Source of the DNA: Siphonodentalium dalli
Taxonomy: Eukaryota; Mollusca; Scaphopoda; Gadilida; Siphonodentaliidae
DNA length: 64,000 nt
Reading direction: 5' to 3'
Assembly: GCA_032622095.1 (NCBI GenBank)
Contig: CP136068.1
Location: 56,132,025-56,196,024, forward strand
Shown: positions 23,820 through 35,000 of the stretch, in pieces
How positions within the stretch are numbered: position 1 is the first letter of the stretch
Layout: each line of letters starts with the position of its first letter
Notes under the pieces: generated by a model
Told to the model about the DNA's origin: nothing
The model's input: the letters and a program-made list of their open reading frames with translations, nothing else
The model's database searches: none
Translations under genes and position numbers: made by a program

Positions 23820-25440
23820 TGACAACCTGTCACAACCATATATATTTGTCAGGAAAAAAATACATATTTCACAAATTAAAAAATGTGGGGTTGCTGTTTA
23901 CTCTTAAAACGATTGCAATTATATTCCCAAATCTTGTTTTGGTGTGGTAATCTCGACAAACATCCCTGATAATGCCTCTCCGTCCATATACATATATCTG
24001 ATAACCGTGCATCAATATTTGTCAGGAAAAACATCAATACTTATTATGTAAACGAAATGATGTCAGGCAATTAACTACTTAGAACCGATATATGATGTAG
24101 GGGATACAATTAGCCTATGTCTGACTTGTGAACGTGGCCTAATAAACCAGGCAGAAAATAAGGATGCAGGATTCTTTCCAAATGTTCCTTTCGGACTCGT
24201 TTGCGAACAAAAGGATGTCGAGTCATATCAATAGCCTTAAACGATTGTAAAAAAAATGCATATTAAGCTTTGTATATGCAGTTTTATAGCCGATATGTGT
24301 TTGTCATAAATATCAATACTTATTTGCTAATGAAAATGTAAGATCTTAAACAATTGTAAAACAAGTATGCATTTCTATTTTTAAATGTTCTTTTTATGTG
24401 ATAATCTCGACCAACATCGTCCCTGCTAATCCGCTTTCATTTCAGTCATACCCATTTCACAGCAATAATTGTTTGTCAGAAAAAAATCAATACTTATTGT
24501 GTATGGTATCTTGCCAAATGTTCCTTTCGTATCGATCAAATCATTCATGTAACACTTGTCCAACCAATTAAACATATGTACATACCCATTAGACAACCAT
24601 ATTTATTTGTTACAAAATCGATATTTATTTTGCAAACGAAAAAAAAATGTCATGTCAACGTTAGAAGCCTTAAAACAATTGTGAAATACGTATGCAGTTC
24701 TATTTCTAAATGTTCTTTTCGTATAAGAATCTCGACCAATACCATCCCTGCTAATCCGCTGTCCAACCATACCTATAAAGCTATTTGAAAACCATACTTA
24801 TTTGTCAAAAAATCAATACTTATTTTGCAATCGAAAAAATGTCATGTTACTGTCAGAAGCTTTAAAACAATTGTAAAATCGGGATGCTTTTCTGCTTCCA
24901 GATGTTCTTTTAGTATGATAATCTTAAAAGATGACTCCCATCATCCCCGATAATCTGCTTTCCAGCCATACCGAGCTATTTGACAACCATACTTATTTGT
25001 CAGAAAAATCAATACTTATTTTACTTACAAATTAAAAAAAATATCGGGTCGCTGTTAAGCCTTAAAAAGATCTGTAAACTAAGTTTGCATTCCCATATAT
25101 TTTTCTTTTTGTGTGATTATCTAGATAAAAATCATTCCTGCTAACCCTTCTCCAGTCTCAAACCATGTCTATATACATATGTGACAACCATACTTATTTG
25201 TCAGAAAAATCAATACTTATTTTACTAACAAATTAAAAAAATGTCGGGTCGCTGTTAAGCCTTAAAACGATTTGTAAAATAATTTGGGAATTTTATTGCA
25301 ATATCTGACCTTTTTGTATGATTATCTAGATAAAAATAATCCCTCTCCAGTCTCCAGCCATGTCAAAATACCTATGGGACAACCATACTTATAGAACGAT
25401 TCATATCATCATACCGATATATGATGTATACAGGATATGA
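23820..25440 (+). repeat. Tandem array of about 210-320-bp units
   Basis: Repeated blocks read ctatttgacaaccatactta, tttgtcagaaaaatcaatac, ttattttgcaaacgaaaaaa, atgtc, gccttaaaacaattgtaaaa, ttctttttgtgtgataatct, cgaccaacatcatccctgct, aatccgctctccagccat. Six to eight copies lie here with insertions and deletions. More copies are at 26215-26510, 27465-27800, 28850-29284 and 37816-37965. The arrangement 24397-24718 is repeated as a unit at 27465-27800. Confidence 0.88.
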
Positions 25441-26208
25441 TTATACCCCCTTTTTGAAAAAAGGGGGGTATACCGTTTTTCACCTGTCCGTCCGTCCGTG
25501 CGCACGTCAGATGTCTGTTGATGTCATAACTTGAATAGTAGTGATCTGATTTCTATAAAATTAGGTATGATGCCATTAAATAGAGGGTTGCATCGTTTTG
25601 TTCGGATTTTCCATTCTAGAGTTATTCATCTTCATTTCTCTGGAAATGTTGGGTTTTTTTCAGTCTGGTGTCTGTTCATGTCATAACTTCAACAGTTGTG
25701 CTGGGGATCGATCTAAAATGAAATTTGGTCTGGCTGTTCACTTCCATTCTAGAGTTATTCATCTTTGTTTATTTAAAAATGTTGCCTTTTTGGTCTGTCC
25801 GATGTCTGTTCGTGTCATAACTGCAACAATGAAATTTGGTATGGATGTGCACTACTATGCTCATGAGAACATTCAATAGAGGGTTCCATTGTTTTGTTCG
25901 GCTTTTCCAACCTATAGAGTTATGCATATATATTTGTTTATCTGGAAATGTCTGTTCAGGTCATCCCTTGAACAGGTAGTCCTCGGATCTCAATGAAAGT
26001 ATGTATGGATGTTCACTATTATGGGGACATTCAATAGAGGATTCAATCGTTTTGTTCGAGTTTCCGTTCTAGAGTTATTCATTTTTGTTTATATGCAAAT
26101 GTTGGCTTTTTGGTCCATCCGATGTCTGTTTAGGCATGTTATAGGTATGCCCACATTAGGTGGTATGCCACAAGGGGGCATATATACCGGACGACAGTCC
26201 ATCTTTTG
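25441..26208 (-). mobile_element. Tandem-core pearl/Helentron-like element with empty-site evidence
   Basis: The left end is a hairpin taccccctttttgaaaaaag...gtat, followed by a (tccg)n tract (25487-25500). About three diverged units of roughly 190-210 bp follow, each with gatgtctgttcatgtcataa and ttttccattctagagttatt. The right end has gccacaagggggcatatata. The flanking array sequence 25390-25440 plus 26209-26500 corresponds to uninterrupted sequence at 24075-24360. The insertion falls between gatatgatta and tatgcctgacgtg, where the other copy reads gatacaattagcctatgtctgac. This gives the boundaries within a few bases. Confidence 0.75.
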
Positions 26209-26510
26209 TTATGCCTGACGTGTGAACGTGGACTAATAAACCAGGTAGAAAATAAGGATGCATGATTTTTTCCAAATGTTCCTTTCGGACTTATTTTGCG
26301 AACAAAAGGATGTCGAGTCAATATTAATAGCCTTAAAACAATTGTAAAAAATTGTAAATTAAGCTTACTATGCAGTTTTATTGCCCATATGTTATTGCCA
26401 AACATACATTTTTGTCAGAAATATCAATACTTATTTTGCAAATGAAAATGTAATATATATGTTAGAAGCCTTAAACAATTGTGAAACAAGTATGCATATC
26501 TATTCAATGG
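26209..26510 (+). repeat. Array unit, paralogue of 24115-24360
   Basis: Shares gtgaacgtggactaataaac, aaggatgcatgattttttcc and tcctttcggac with the unit at 24130-24200. Continues to caagtatgcatatctattca. Confidence 0.8.
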
Positions 26511-27464
26511 CGCGTACACATGACGGGCAAGAACATATCAGGTATGCCCCATCATCCATGTGACTTACTTGACCAATAAAAAAAAGTAATACACGAAAAT
26601 ATCCGATGGAGGCAGTGGACGGGTATGTTGTCGCCTGTGTGATATGTGTTCACCTTGATTGGTGGTCATCGGCATCCGTAAAATAATCTCTACGGCATTC
26701 GCTGTAACCGTTCACGCACTCGAGTTATGTAACCGTTCACGCACTCGAGTTATGATCCACCAATAGTATCGTCTGTTTCAACAACTGATCTCGTAATTCC
26801 ATTTTAGATGGGTTGACAGAATAGAGGTGTATATCTATAGAGTGTTTCCGTCAATCCACGTTTGCACCCCTCCCCATCGCCTTTGAATTTCCGACCTGGT
26901 ACCTCACATGCCTTGTGTTTTTTTAACTTGAATGTTGACTGGACACCAGGGAGGGAGGGACATAGAGGAAACGTCAAACCAATATTTTGGCCAAAAGTAG
27001 GACGAGATGCAAATGTTGGTCTAAACAACAAATTCGACATACATTACTGGTTGGAAATTCAGGCAACCAGAACAATTTCAACCCACTGTTGAACCCACTG
27101 TTGGTGTAATAGTGTCAGAAATGAAATTTCCAACTGCATGGTGAACACTTTCTCATTATATACAAGGTCTTTGTGCGTGAGAGCAACGTGGCTACAGGTG
27201 GGTGAGTGCCTCATCCCATCGACTCTACGGTAATACACGTCAACAGTTGGAAATGCCATATTATGAATTGCCAATATGGACTATAGGTTGTTTACCAGAC
27301 CCAATTCACTTAACCAGCACGACTAATCTAGTGTTCTGATTGAGCTGAATCAATGCCATCAAAACCGCCGCGTTCTCACGGGATTAATCTTTGCATCAAG
27401 AAAATATAAGGGTACAATTGTATCTGATATTTTATTGCAGGTACATGTGAACGCACCATAAATG
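26511..27464. other. No gene seen; short duplication and possible splice acceptor
   Basis: A 29-bp tandem duplication (tgtaaccgttcacgcactcg units) lies at 26702-26755. Near 27427-27440 tctgatattttattgcag looks like a 3' splice site, which could belong to a gene leading to the ORF at 27771-28172. No upstream exon was recognised. Confidence 0.4.
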
Positions 27465-27800
27465 TTATTTTTGTGTGATAATCTCGACCAACATCATCCC
27501 AAACCGCTCTCCATGGCAGTCATATCCATTTCACAGCCATATATACTTATTTGTCAGAAAAAAATCAAGACTTATTGTGTATGGTATTTTTTCCAAATAT
27601 TATTTTCGTATCGATCAATTCATTCATGTAACACTTGCCCAACCAATTATACATATATATATATATATACATACATATTAGACAACCATACTTATTTGTT
27701 ACAAAATCGATACTTATTTTGCAAACGAAAAAATGTCATGTCAATGTTAGAAGCCTTAAAACAATTGTGAAATACGTATGCAGTTATATTTCTAAATGTT
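27465..27800 (+). repeat. Array units, paralogue of 24397-24718
   Basis: Matches 24397-24718 through ataatctcgaccaacatcat, tcatgtaacacttgcccaac, and gccttaaaacaattgtgaaa to tatttctaaatgtt. It departs exactly where the coding-like sequence of the next feature begins. A (ta)n tract lies at about 27655-27668. Confidence 0.85.
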
Positions 27801-28172
27801 GAATACTTCAAAAGTTTGTGTGCTGAGAGTAGAGATAAAACACATGAGGAATGGAGTGATAAGGTGGACACGTATAAGGAAAATGGTTCGAAAGAAACAG
27901 AAGCAAAAGAACAAGCTGACAAGGACCTTAAAAGTAAAGATATGAAGCACTTTATGAATGGTTATGCTTGGACAATAGTATCATATCTGCAGCTGCGCAA
28001 TGGGACTCTGCACAACAGAGTCATGGATAAAGTCGACAAATATTTGAATAATGGTTGTGGAGAATGTGATGCAGTGAAAATGTCAATATTAAAGTACAAA
28101 CCGATGCTAGAAAAATTCATGGACGAAATAAATGACACTTCTGACGAAAGTGATGACAATTCGGACGATTAA
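27771..28172 (+). CDS. Unrecognised acidic-tailed ORF with internal repeat
   Basis: The frame is open from 27771. The non-repeat part starts near VEYFKSL (about 27798) and runs to the stop at 28170-28172, giving about 125 residues of unique protein. No ATG precedes it, so this is probably a terminal exon or a fragment. It is strongly charged and predicted helical. Two related segments are visible: WSDKVDTYKENGSKETEAK and, about 60 residues later, VMDKVDKYLNNGCGECDAVK. The C-terminus is DTSDESDDNSDD. A poly(A) signal follows at once (28178-28183). The amino-acid composition looks like real coding sequence, unlike the nearby frames. I recall loosely similar uncharacterised proteins in cnidarians and cephalochordates, but assign no function. 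It is the only likely native protein of the 42-bp-TIR element. Confidence 0.5.
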   Translation, partial: NTYAVIFLNVEYFKSLCAESRDKTHEEWSDKVDTYKENGSKETEAKEQADKDLKSKDMKHFMNGYAWTIVSYLQLRNGTLHNRVMDKVDKYLNNGCGECDAVKMSILKYKPMLEKFMDEINDTSDESDDNSDD

Positions 28173-28177
28173 ATTTC

Positions 28178-28183
28178 AATAAA
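28178..28183 (+). promoter_or_regulatory. Poly(A) signal AATAAA
   Basis: AATAAA lies five bases after the stop codon of the 27771-28172 ORF. The position is early but compatible with a short 3' UTR. Confidence 0.45.
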
Positions 28184-28326
28184 CTTCATCAACATGATAT
28201 TCTCGTTTTCGTTATATATCTATAAGCGGGGAGAGAGTGAGTGGATTATTGGGAATTGTAGAGTGAGAAACGATACGTAATGATAAAAGGCGCATTAAGT
28301 GCCCGAAAATTTGAACTTTAAATATT

Positions 28327-28470
28327 GTTCTGTGTTCCTTTAATATTCAAAAACACCGGTGCGTTTATTGTTAACATTCATTCATAATGAGTGTATTGTG
28401 TTCCTTTAATATTCAAACACCGGTGCGTTTATTGTTAACATTCATTCATAATGAGTGTCTTGTGTTCCTT
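28327..28470. repeat. Tandem duplication of about 70 bp
   Basis: Two nearly identical copies of tgtgttcctttaatattcaa ... caccggtgcgtttattgtta ... cattcataatgagtgt, followed by the start of a third (tgtgttcctttaatgatg). The copies differ by an aa indel. Confidence 0.9.
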
Positions 28471-28850
28471 TAATGATGTCATAGCGTGTGTACATGCAAC
28501 ACTGGAATGTATGCATTCATACCGAGGGTCACAATGTCCAAAATTACAGCGACTCGGACCTGTCCATACACATATAATTGGTATAAAGCTATTTCATGAA
28601 AAATATTTAAAATTTGGTTGAACAAAAATAACAAAAGATATTACACGCAAATAATTAAAAAAAATTTAATACCGAGATTATCCGAAACCGAAAACTCATT
28701 ATAAATTTTTTTAGATTAAAACTTTTTTTTGGTGAAAATTTTGAGAATTTTTTTTTTGGGTTTTTAAATTTTTTTTGGGGAATATTTTAGTACAAACAAT
28801 TTTACCCCCAAAAAATCAATTTTTAGATGTGGGGGTAACGAGCCTCCCAT
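28471..28850. other. Low-complexity AT-rich DNA
   Basis: 28600-28830 is dominated by A and T runs (ttttttttgggtttttaaatt). No gene seen. Confidence 0.6.
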
Positions 28851-29284
28851 ACTACTTCTCGGCCAACATCATCCCTGCTAATCCGCTCTCGAACCATATA
28901 ACGGTACCTATAGCTATTTGACAACCATATACTTATTTGTCAATCAATACTTATTTTGCGAACGAAAGAATGTCGGGTCAATGTTACAAGCCTTGTGACA
29001 TTTGTAAAATAGTATGCGGTTTTATTCCAAAATGTTCTTTTTGTGTGGTAATCTCGACCGACATCATCCCTGCTAATTCGCTCTCCAGCCATATATATAC
29101 CTAGCTATTTTTACAACCATACTTATTTGTCAACCAATACTTATTTGTCAATCAATAGGACTACTTATTTTGCGAACGAAAAGGATATGTCGTGTCAATG
29201 TTAAGCCTTAAGAATTGTAAAGTAAGCTACTATGAGCAATTTTATTCCCAAATGTGTTTGTTGTATATAGGCCTACATGGTTGG
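28850..29284 (+). repeat. Array units left of the nested insertion
   Basis: Two and a half units of the 23.8-kb array. The last is cut at ggttatct by the inverted-repeat element. It resumes at 37808 as ggttatctttaccaacatca. Confidence 0.85.
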
Positions 29285-30231
29285 TTATCTCACAGGGGCC
29301 TGTAACGCGCTCCGCTGTCCGCCCCCTCCCTTTTTGCACTGCCCATATACGCCTCCCTCTATACGCGCCTTCTTCGCGTTAATGGAACATTATATAGACA
29401 AGGGGCTCTGTAGAAATTCAACGTTTCACCATCGCTCGGGAGTCGCACAAATTTAGCCCATTCACCCCAGTAATGATAACGATATATACACGGATGGATC
29501 GGCAAAGAATTCATCTTTCAATAAATACCACAAACTCCCATCAGAAACATTCATACACGTTGCATTTGATTAAATTTTAACCACCGAATATTGTCTCCGG
29601 AGAGTGTATTTTTCCGATTTGATCCGGCTCAGCAGCAATGGACGCCACTCGTCTCTAAATTCACCACCCATACAGTTTACTATCATTAATAATCGGTCAA
29701 ACGATCAACTAAATATCTGGAACTTAGTTATTTCTTGTCGGCTAATAATTTATTTACTCATACAAATCAACACATTGTCAGTAATCAATTTCTATAGAGG
29801 AGAAATCTGTCGATAATTCCAACTTTTTAATTTTTTTTTTACAAGTCGCACGGCCCCTCATTTAAATATTCATTGTGAAATGACCTCGATTAGAATACTG
29901 GACGCTGATTGGCTGTTCTACTATTTTCATTTTAGTAACCGCGAAGTTTAAAATCGATGCAATATTGACATGTCGAACTCGTGGTCAGCATGATAAATTT
30001 GTAAAAATAATGTCGTTCAAAGCTATTAACTGGTAATTTCGTAACCATTGCAACAAAAACTAATTGCATAGCGTGAATTTTATGTTGTAAATCGAATATG
30101 TATGTTTTACAACTCAACTTAGAAGAACATTCCAGTGAAATATAAGAACTATATTGTCAAATATAAAGACATTTTTTTTTATAGAAGTTTTAATAAACCA
30201 TTCAATAGCCACAGTAGCTATCTGGCAATGC

Positions 30232-30763
30232 CAGGTTAAACATTGAAACAAAAACGAAATATATATACAGTATAACAAGCATTATTGGAGGACTTTTTCA
30301 CTGCATTACTTATCTGAGCTGAAAATTGATGAAATAATTGAATCAATTTCAAGAGGTCATTTCAGTTGTGCACAAATATAATTTTACTCTGAGGCCAAAT
30401 TAAAAATTATTATGCCACGATTCCATGCTCTGTTGCCCCCCCCCCCCACTTTGCATGACCCATAACTTATCGTTTTTTGTGTGACAAAGTTACCCAGATT
30501 CCTAAAATTGTGGTGAAGTTATACCCAGGAACTTTCAACGCACTCCCTAGTTCCTGCACTGACCCTATATACACCATCCCAATATACGCGCCTGCCTTAA
30601 TTTTCGTTAATAGTTGTATATATACTGAATACCTGTGCTCCAGTAATAATATGATATATGAGTATGATCACTTCAAACTTGGCAAAACCACAGGGTCCTG
30701 TATTAATATGCTCGGCTGCCTACACCCTTTGCACTGCCCCTATATACGCCACTTCTATATACT
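30232..30763. repeat. Loop of the inverted-repeat element with decayed extra termini
   Basis: The loop has no gene. The stretch 30690-30757 (cacagggtcctgtat ... tttgcactgcccctatatac) is a diverged copy of the element's own left terminus (29293-29360). A second partial copy lies near 30537-30605 (acgcactccctag ... atatacgcgcctgcc). The loop therefore carries remnants of older termini, possibly from a self-insertion. A poly-C tract of about 13 lies near 30436-30448. Confidence 0.65.
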
Positions 30764-31368
30764 TGCATTGCCAGATAGCTACTGTGGCTATTGAATGGTT
30801 TATTAAAACTTCTATAAAAAAAAAATGTCTTTATATTTGACAATTTAGTTCTTATATTTCACTGGAATGTTCTTCTAAGTTGAGTTGTAAAACATACATA
30901 TTCGATTTACAACATAAAATTCACCCTATGCAATTAGTTTTTGTTGCAATGGTTACGAAATTACCAGTTAATAGCTTTGAACGACATTATTTTTTACAAA
31001 TTTATCATGCTGACCACGAGTTCGACATGTCAATATTGCATCGATTTTAAACTTCGCGGTTACTAAAATGAAAATAGTAGAACAGCCAATCAGCGTCCAG
31101 TATTCTAATCGAGGTCATTTCACAATGAATATTTAAATGAGGGGCCGTGCGACTTGTAAAACAAAATTAAAAAAAGTTGGAATTATCGACAGATTTCTCC
31201 TCTATAGAAATTGATTACTGACAATGTGTTGATTTGTATGAGTAAATATTATTAGCCGACAAGAAATTCCAGATATTTAGTTGATCGTTTGACCGATTAT
31301 TAATGATAGTAAACTGTATGGGTGGTGAATTTAGAGACGAGTGGCGTCCATTGCTGCTGATCCGGATC

Positions 31369-32065
31369 GCCAAAAAAGCATTCGATGTCGTCTGCACCCC
31401 GGATTACTGAGAGAACTACATAAAGCTGGAATATCCAGTGATAACTGGCTCCTCTTCAAGGACTGGTACTCCAATCTGCACTCTACTGTCAACTGGAATG
31501 GTGCATCCTCGCGATCCTTTTTGGAGAAACAAGGTGTCCGTCAAGGGGTTGTCTGGTCACCTACAGCCTATAAGGTTTTTGTCAATGGATTACTGACCCA
31601 ATACAGTGAACATAACATCGGCTCTCATATTGGCTCTATCTTCTGTGGTTCGCCAACCGTTGCTGACGACGACCCAAACGAACTACAAGTCATGCTGAAT
31701 ATCTTGACAGTACTCCAACAGACTGCGCTACCTCATCAGCGAACAAAAATCATGTATTTTACCATTTACCCATAAAGATCTTGGTCACACATGGACTCTG
31801 AATGACAATAATATCCAGACAACGACCACCGCCACACATCTTGGCATTACTCGTGACAACACGTCCAAACACGGCACCAGCACGGTTGCACACGAACGTA
31901 TCTCTTCTGCTAGAAGATCATCATATGCACTGTTAGGCGCAGGATTTTATGTATGAACGGGCTAAATCCAAAAGTCTCGGCCCATCTACTGCGATGCTAC
32001 ATTCTTCCTCGCCTACTGTATGGTTTAGATGTCATAAACCTTAATGAAAGTGTCAATGACACTGT
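31369..32065 (+). pseudogene. LINE reverse transcriptase, fragment
   Basis: A motif-A-like KKAFDVV (31372-31392) opens the fragment. It is followed after a frameshift by HPGLLRELHKAGIS, NWNGASSRSF, the motif-B-like GVRQGVVWSPTAYKVFVN, and TVADDD where the catalytic F/YADD box should be. After a further break the thumb-side sequence continues through THLGITRDN and LLRCYILPRLLYGLDVI to VNDTVAQL. RT domains 0-2 and the endonuclease are missing through 5' truncation. At least two frameshifts and a stop make it inactive. The YADD tyrosine position is changed to valine. The protein resumes at 36431 beyond an inserted element. Confidence 0.82.
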
Positions 32066-35000
32066 AGCTCAACTTAGGTAGGGGAATAATTTAATGGTTG
32101 ACAGTAAATGGAGGAATAGGAAAGGTGCTAATTGAAATGTCTAACCTGCGCCAAAGGATTTAGTGATGCAAAGAGTAAAATACAAGATGGCTGCTGGTGG
32201 CCATTTTTTTTGGCCAATTGACCCCAAAAGGACTCGTTCCCATCTACGTATAATTGTTAACATCCATGACAAATTTTATGAAGATCTGACCAAAGCTACG
32301 ACCTACAAATTTCATGATGATCAGACGAACAGTACGACCTGTAGACCGCGCCAATGGATTGAATTTTGAAATCCAAGATGGCCGCTGGCAGCCATGTTTT
32401 TTGGCCGAATGACCCCACAATGATTCGTTCCCATCTACATGTCAATGTCAACATTCATGACAAATTTCATAAAGATTAGACCAAAGGTACAACCTGTAGC
32501 CCGTGCCAAAGGATTTAGTCATGCAAAGAGTAAAATCCAAGATGGCTGCTGGCGGCCATGTTTTTTGGCCGAACGACTCCAAAATCACTCGTTCCCATCT
32601 ACATGTCAGTGTTAACATCCATGACAAATTTAATAAAGATCAGACCAAAGGTATGACCTGTAGCCCATGCCAAAGGATTTAGTCATGCAAAGAGTAAAAT
32701 GCTGGTGGCCATGTTTTTTGACCGAATGACCCCAAAACGACTCGTTCCCATCTACATGTCATTGTTATAATTCATGACAAATTTCATGACCATCTGACCA
32801 AAGCTACGACCTGTAGCCCGCACCAAAGGATTTAGTCATGCAAAGAGTAAAATCCAAGATGGCTGCTGGCGGCCATGTTTTTTGACCGAATGACCCCAAA
32901 ACGACTCGATCCCATCTACATGTCATTGTTATCATTCATGACAAATTTCATGATGATCAGACGAACAGTACGACCTGTAGCCCGCGCCAATGGATTGAAT
33001 TTTGAAATCCAAGATGGCCGCCAGCGGCCATGTTTTTTGGCCGAATGACCCCACAATGATTCGTTCCCATCTACATGTCAATGTCAACGTTCATGACAAA
33101 TTTTATAAAGATTAGACCAAAGGCAACCTATAGCCCGCGCCAAAGGATTTAGTCATGCAAAGAGTAAAATCCAAGATGGCTGCTGGCGGCCATGTTTTTT
33201 GGCCGAACGACTCCAAAATCACTCGTTCCCATCTACATGTCAGTGTTAACATCCATGACAAATTTAATAAAGATCAGACCAAAGGTATGACCTGTAGCCC
33301 ATGCCAAAGGATTTAGTCATGCAAAGAGTAAAATGCTGGTGGCCATGTTTTTTGACCGAATGACCCCAAAACGACTCGTTCCCATCTACATGTCATTGTT
33401 ATAATTCATGACAAATTTCATGACCATCTGACCAAAGCTACGACCTGTAGCCCGCACCAAAGGATTTAGTCATGCAAAGAGTAAAATCCAAGATGGCTGC
33501 TGGCGGCCATGTTTTTTGACCGAATGACCCCAAAACGACTCGATCCCATCTACATGTCATTGTTATCATTCATGACAAATTTCATGATGATCAGACGAAC
33601 AGTACGACCTGTAGCCCGCGCCAATGGATTGAATTTTGAAATCCAAGATGGCCGCCAGCGGCCATGTTTTTTGGCCGAATGACCCCACAATGATTCGTTC
33701 CCATCTACATGTCAATGTCAACGTTCATGACAAATTTTATAAAGATTAGACCAAAGGCAACCTATAGCCCGCGCCAAAGGATTTAGTCATGCAAAGAGTA
33801 AAATCCAAGATGGCTGCTGGCGGCCATGTTTTTTGGCCGAACGACTCCAAAATCACTCGTTCCCATCTACATGCCAAAGGATTTAGTCATGCAAAGAGTA
33901 AAATGCTGGTGGCCATGTTTTTTGACCGAATGACCCCAAAACGACTCGTTCCCATCTACATGTCATTGTTATAATTCATGACAAATTTCATGACCATCTG
34001 ACCAAAGCTACGACCTGTAGCCCGCACCAAAGGATTTAGTCATGCAAAGAGTAAAATCCAAGATGGCTGCTGGCGGCCATGTTTTTTGACCGAATGACCC
34101 CAAAACGACTCGATCCCATCTACATGTCATTGTTATCATTCATGACAAATTTCATGATGATCAGACGAACAGTACGACCTGTAGCCCGCGCCAATGGATT
34201 GAATTTTGAAATCCAAGATGGCCGCCAGCGGCCATGTTTTTTGGCCGAATGACCCCACAATGATTCGTTCCCATCTACATGTCAATGTCAACGTTCATGA
34301 CAATTTTTATAAAGATTAGACCAAAGGCAACCTATAGCCCGCGCCAAAGGATTTAGTCATGCAAAGAGTAAAATCCAAGATGGCTGCTGGCGGCCATGTT
34401 TTTTGGCCGAACGACTCCAAAATCACTCGTTCCCATCTACATGCCAAAGGATTTAGTCATGCAAAGAGTAAAATGCTGGTGGCCATGTTTTTTGACCGAA
34501 TGACCCCAAAACGACTCGTTCCCATCTACATGTCATTGTTATAATTCATGACAAATTTCATGACCATCTGACCAAAGCTACGACCTGTAGCCCGCACCAA
34601 AGGATTTAGTCATGCAAAGAGTAAAATCCAAGATGGCTGCTGGCGGCCATGTTTTTTGACCGAATGACCCCAAAACGACTCGATCCCATCTACATGTCAT
34701 TGTTATCATTCATGACAAATTTCATGATGATCAGACGAACAGTACGACCTGTAGCCCGCGCCAATGGATTGAATTTTGAAATCCAAGATGGCCGCCAGCG
34801 GCCATGTTTTTTGGCCGAATGACCCCACAATGATTCGTTCCCATCTACATGTCAATGTCAACGTTCATGACAAATTTTATAAAGATTAGACCAAAGGCAA
34901 CCTATAGCCCGCGCCAAAGGATTTAGTCATGCAAAGAGTAAAATCCAAGATGGCTGCTGGCGGCCATGTTTTTTGGCCGAACGACTCCAAAATCACTCGT

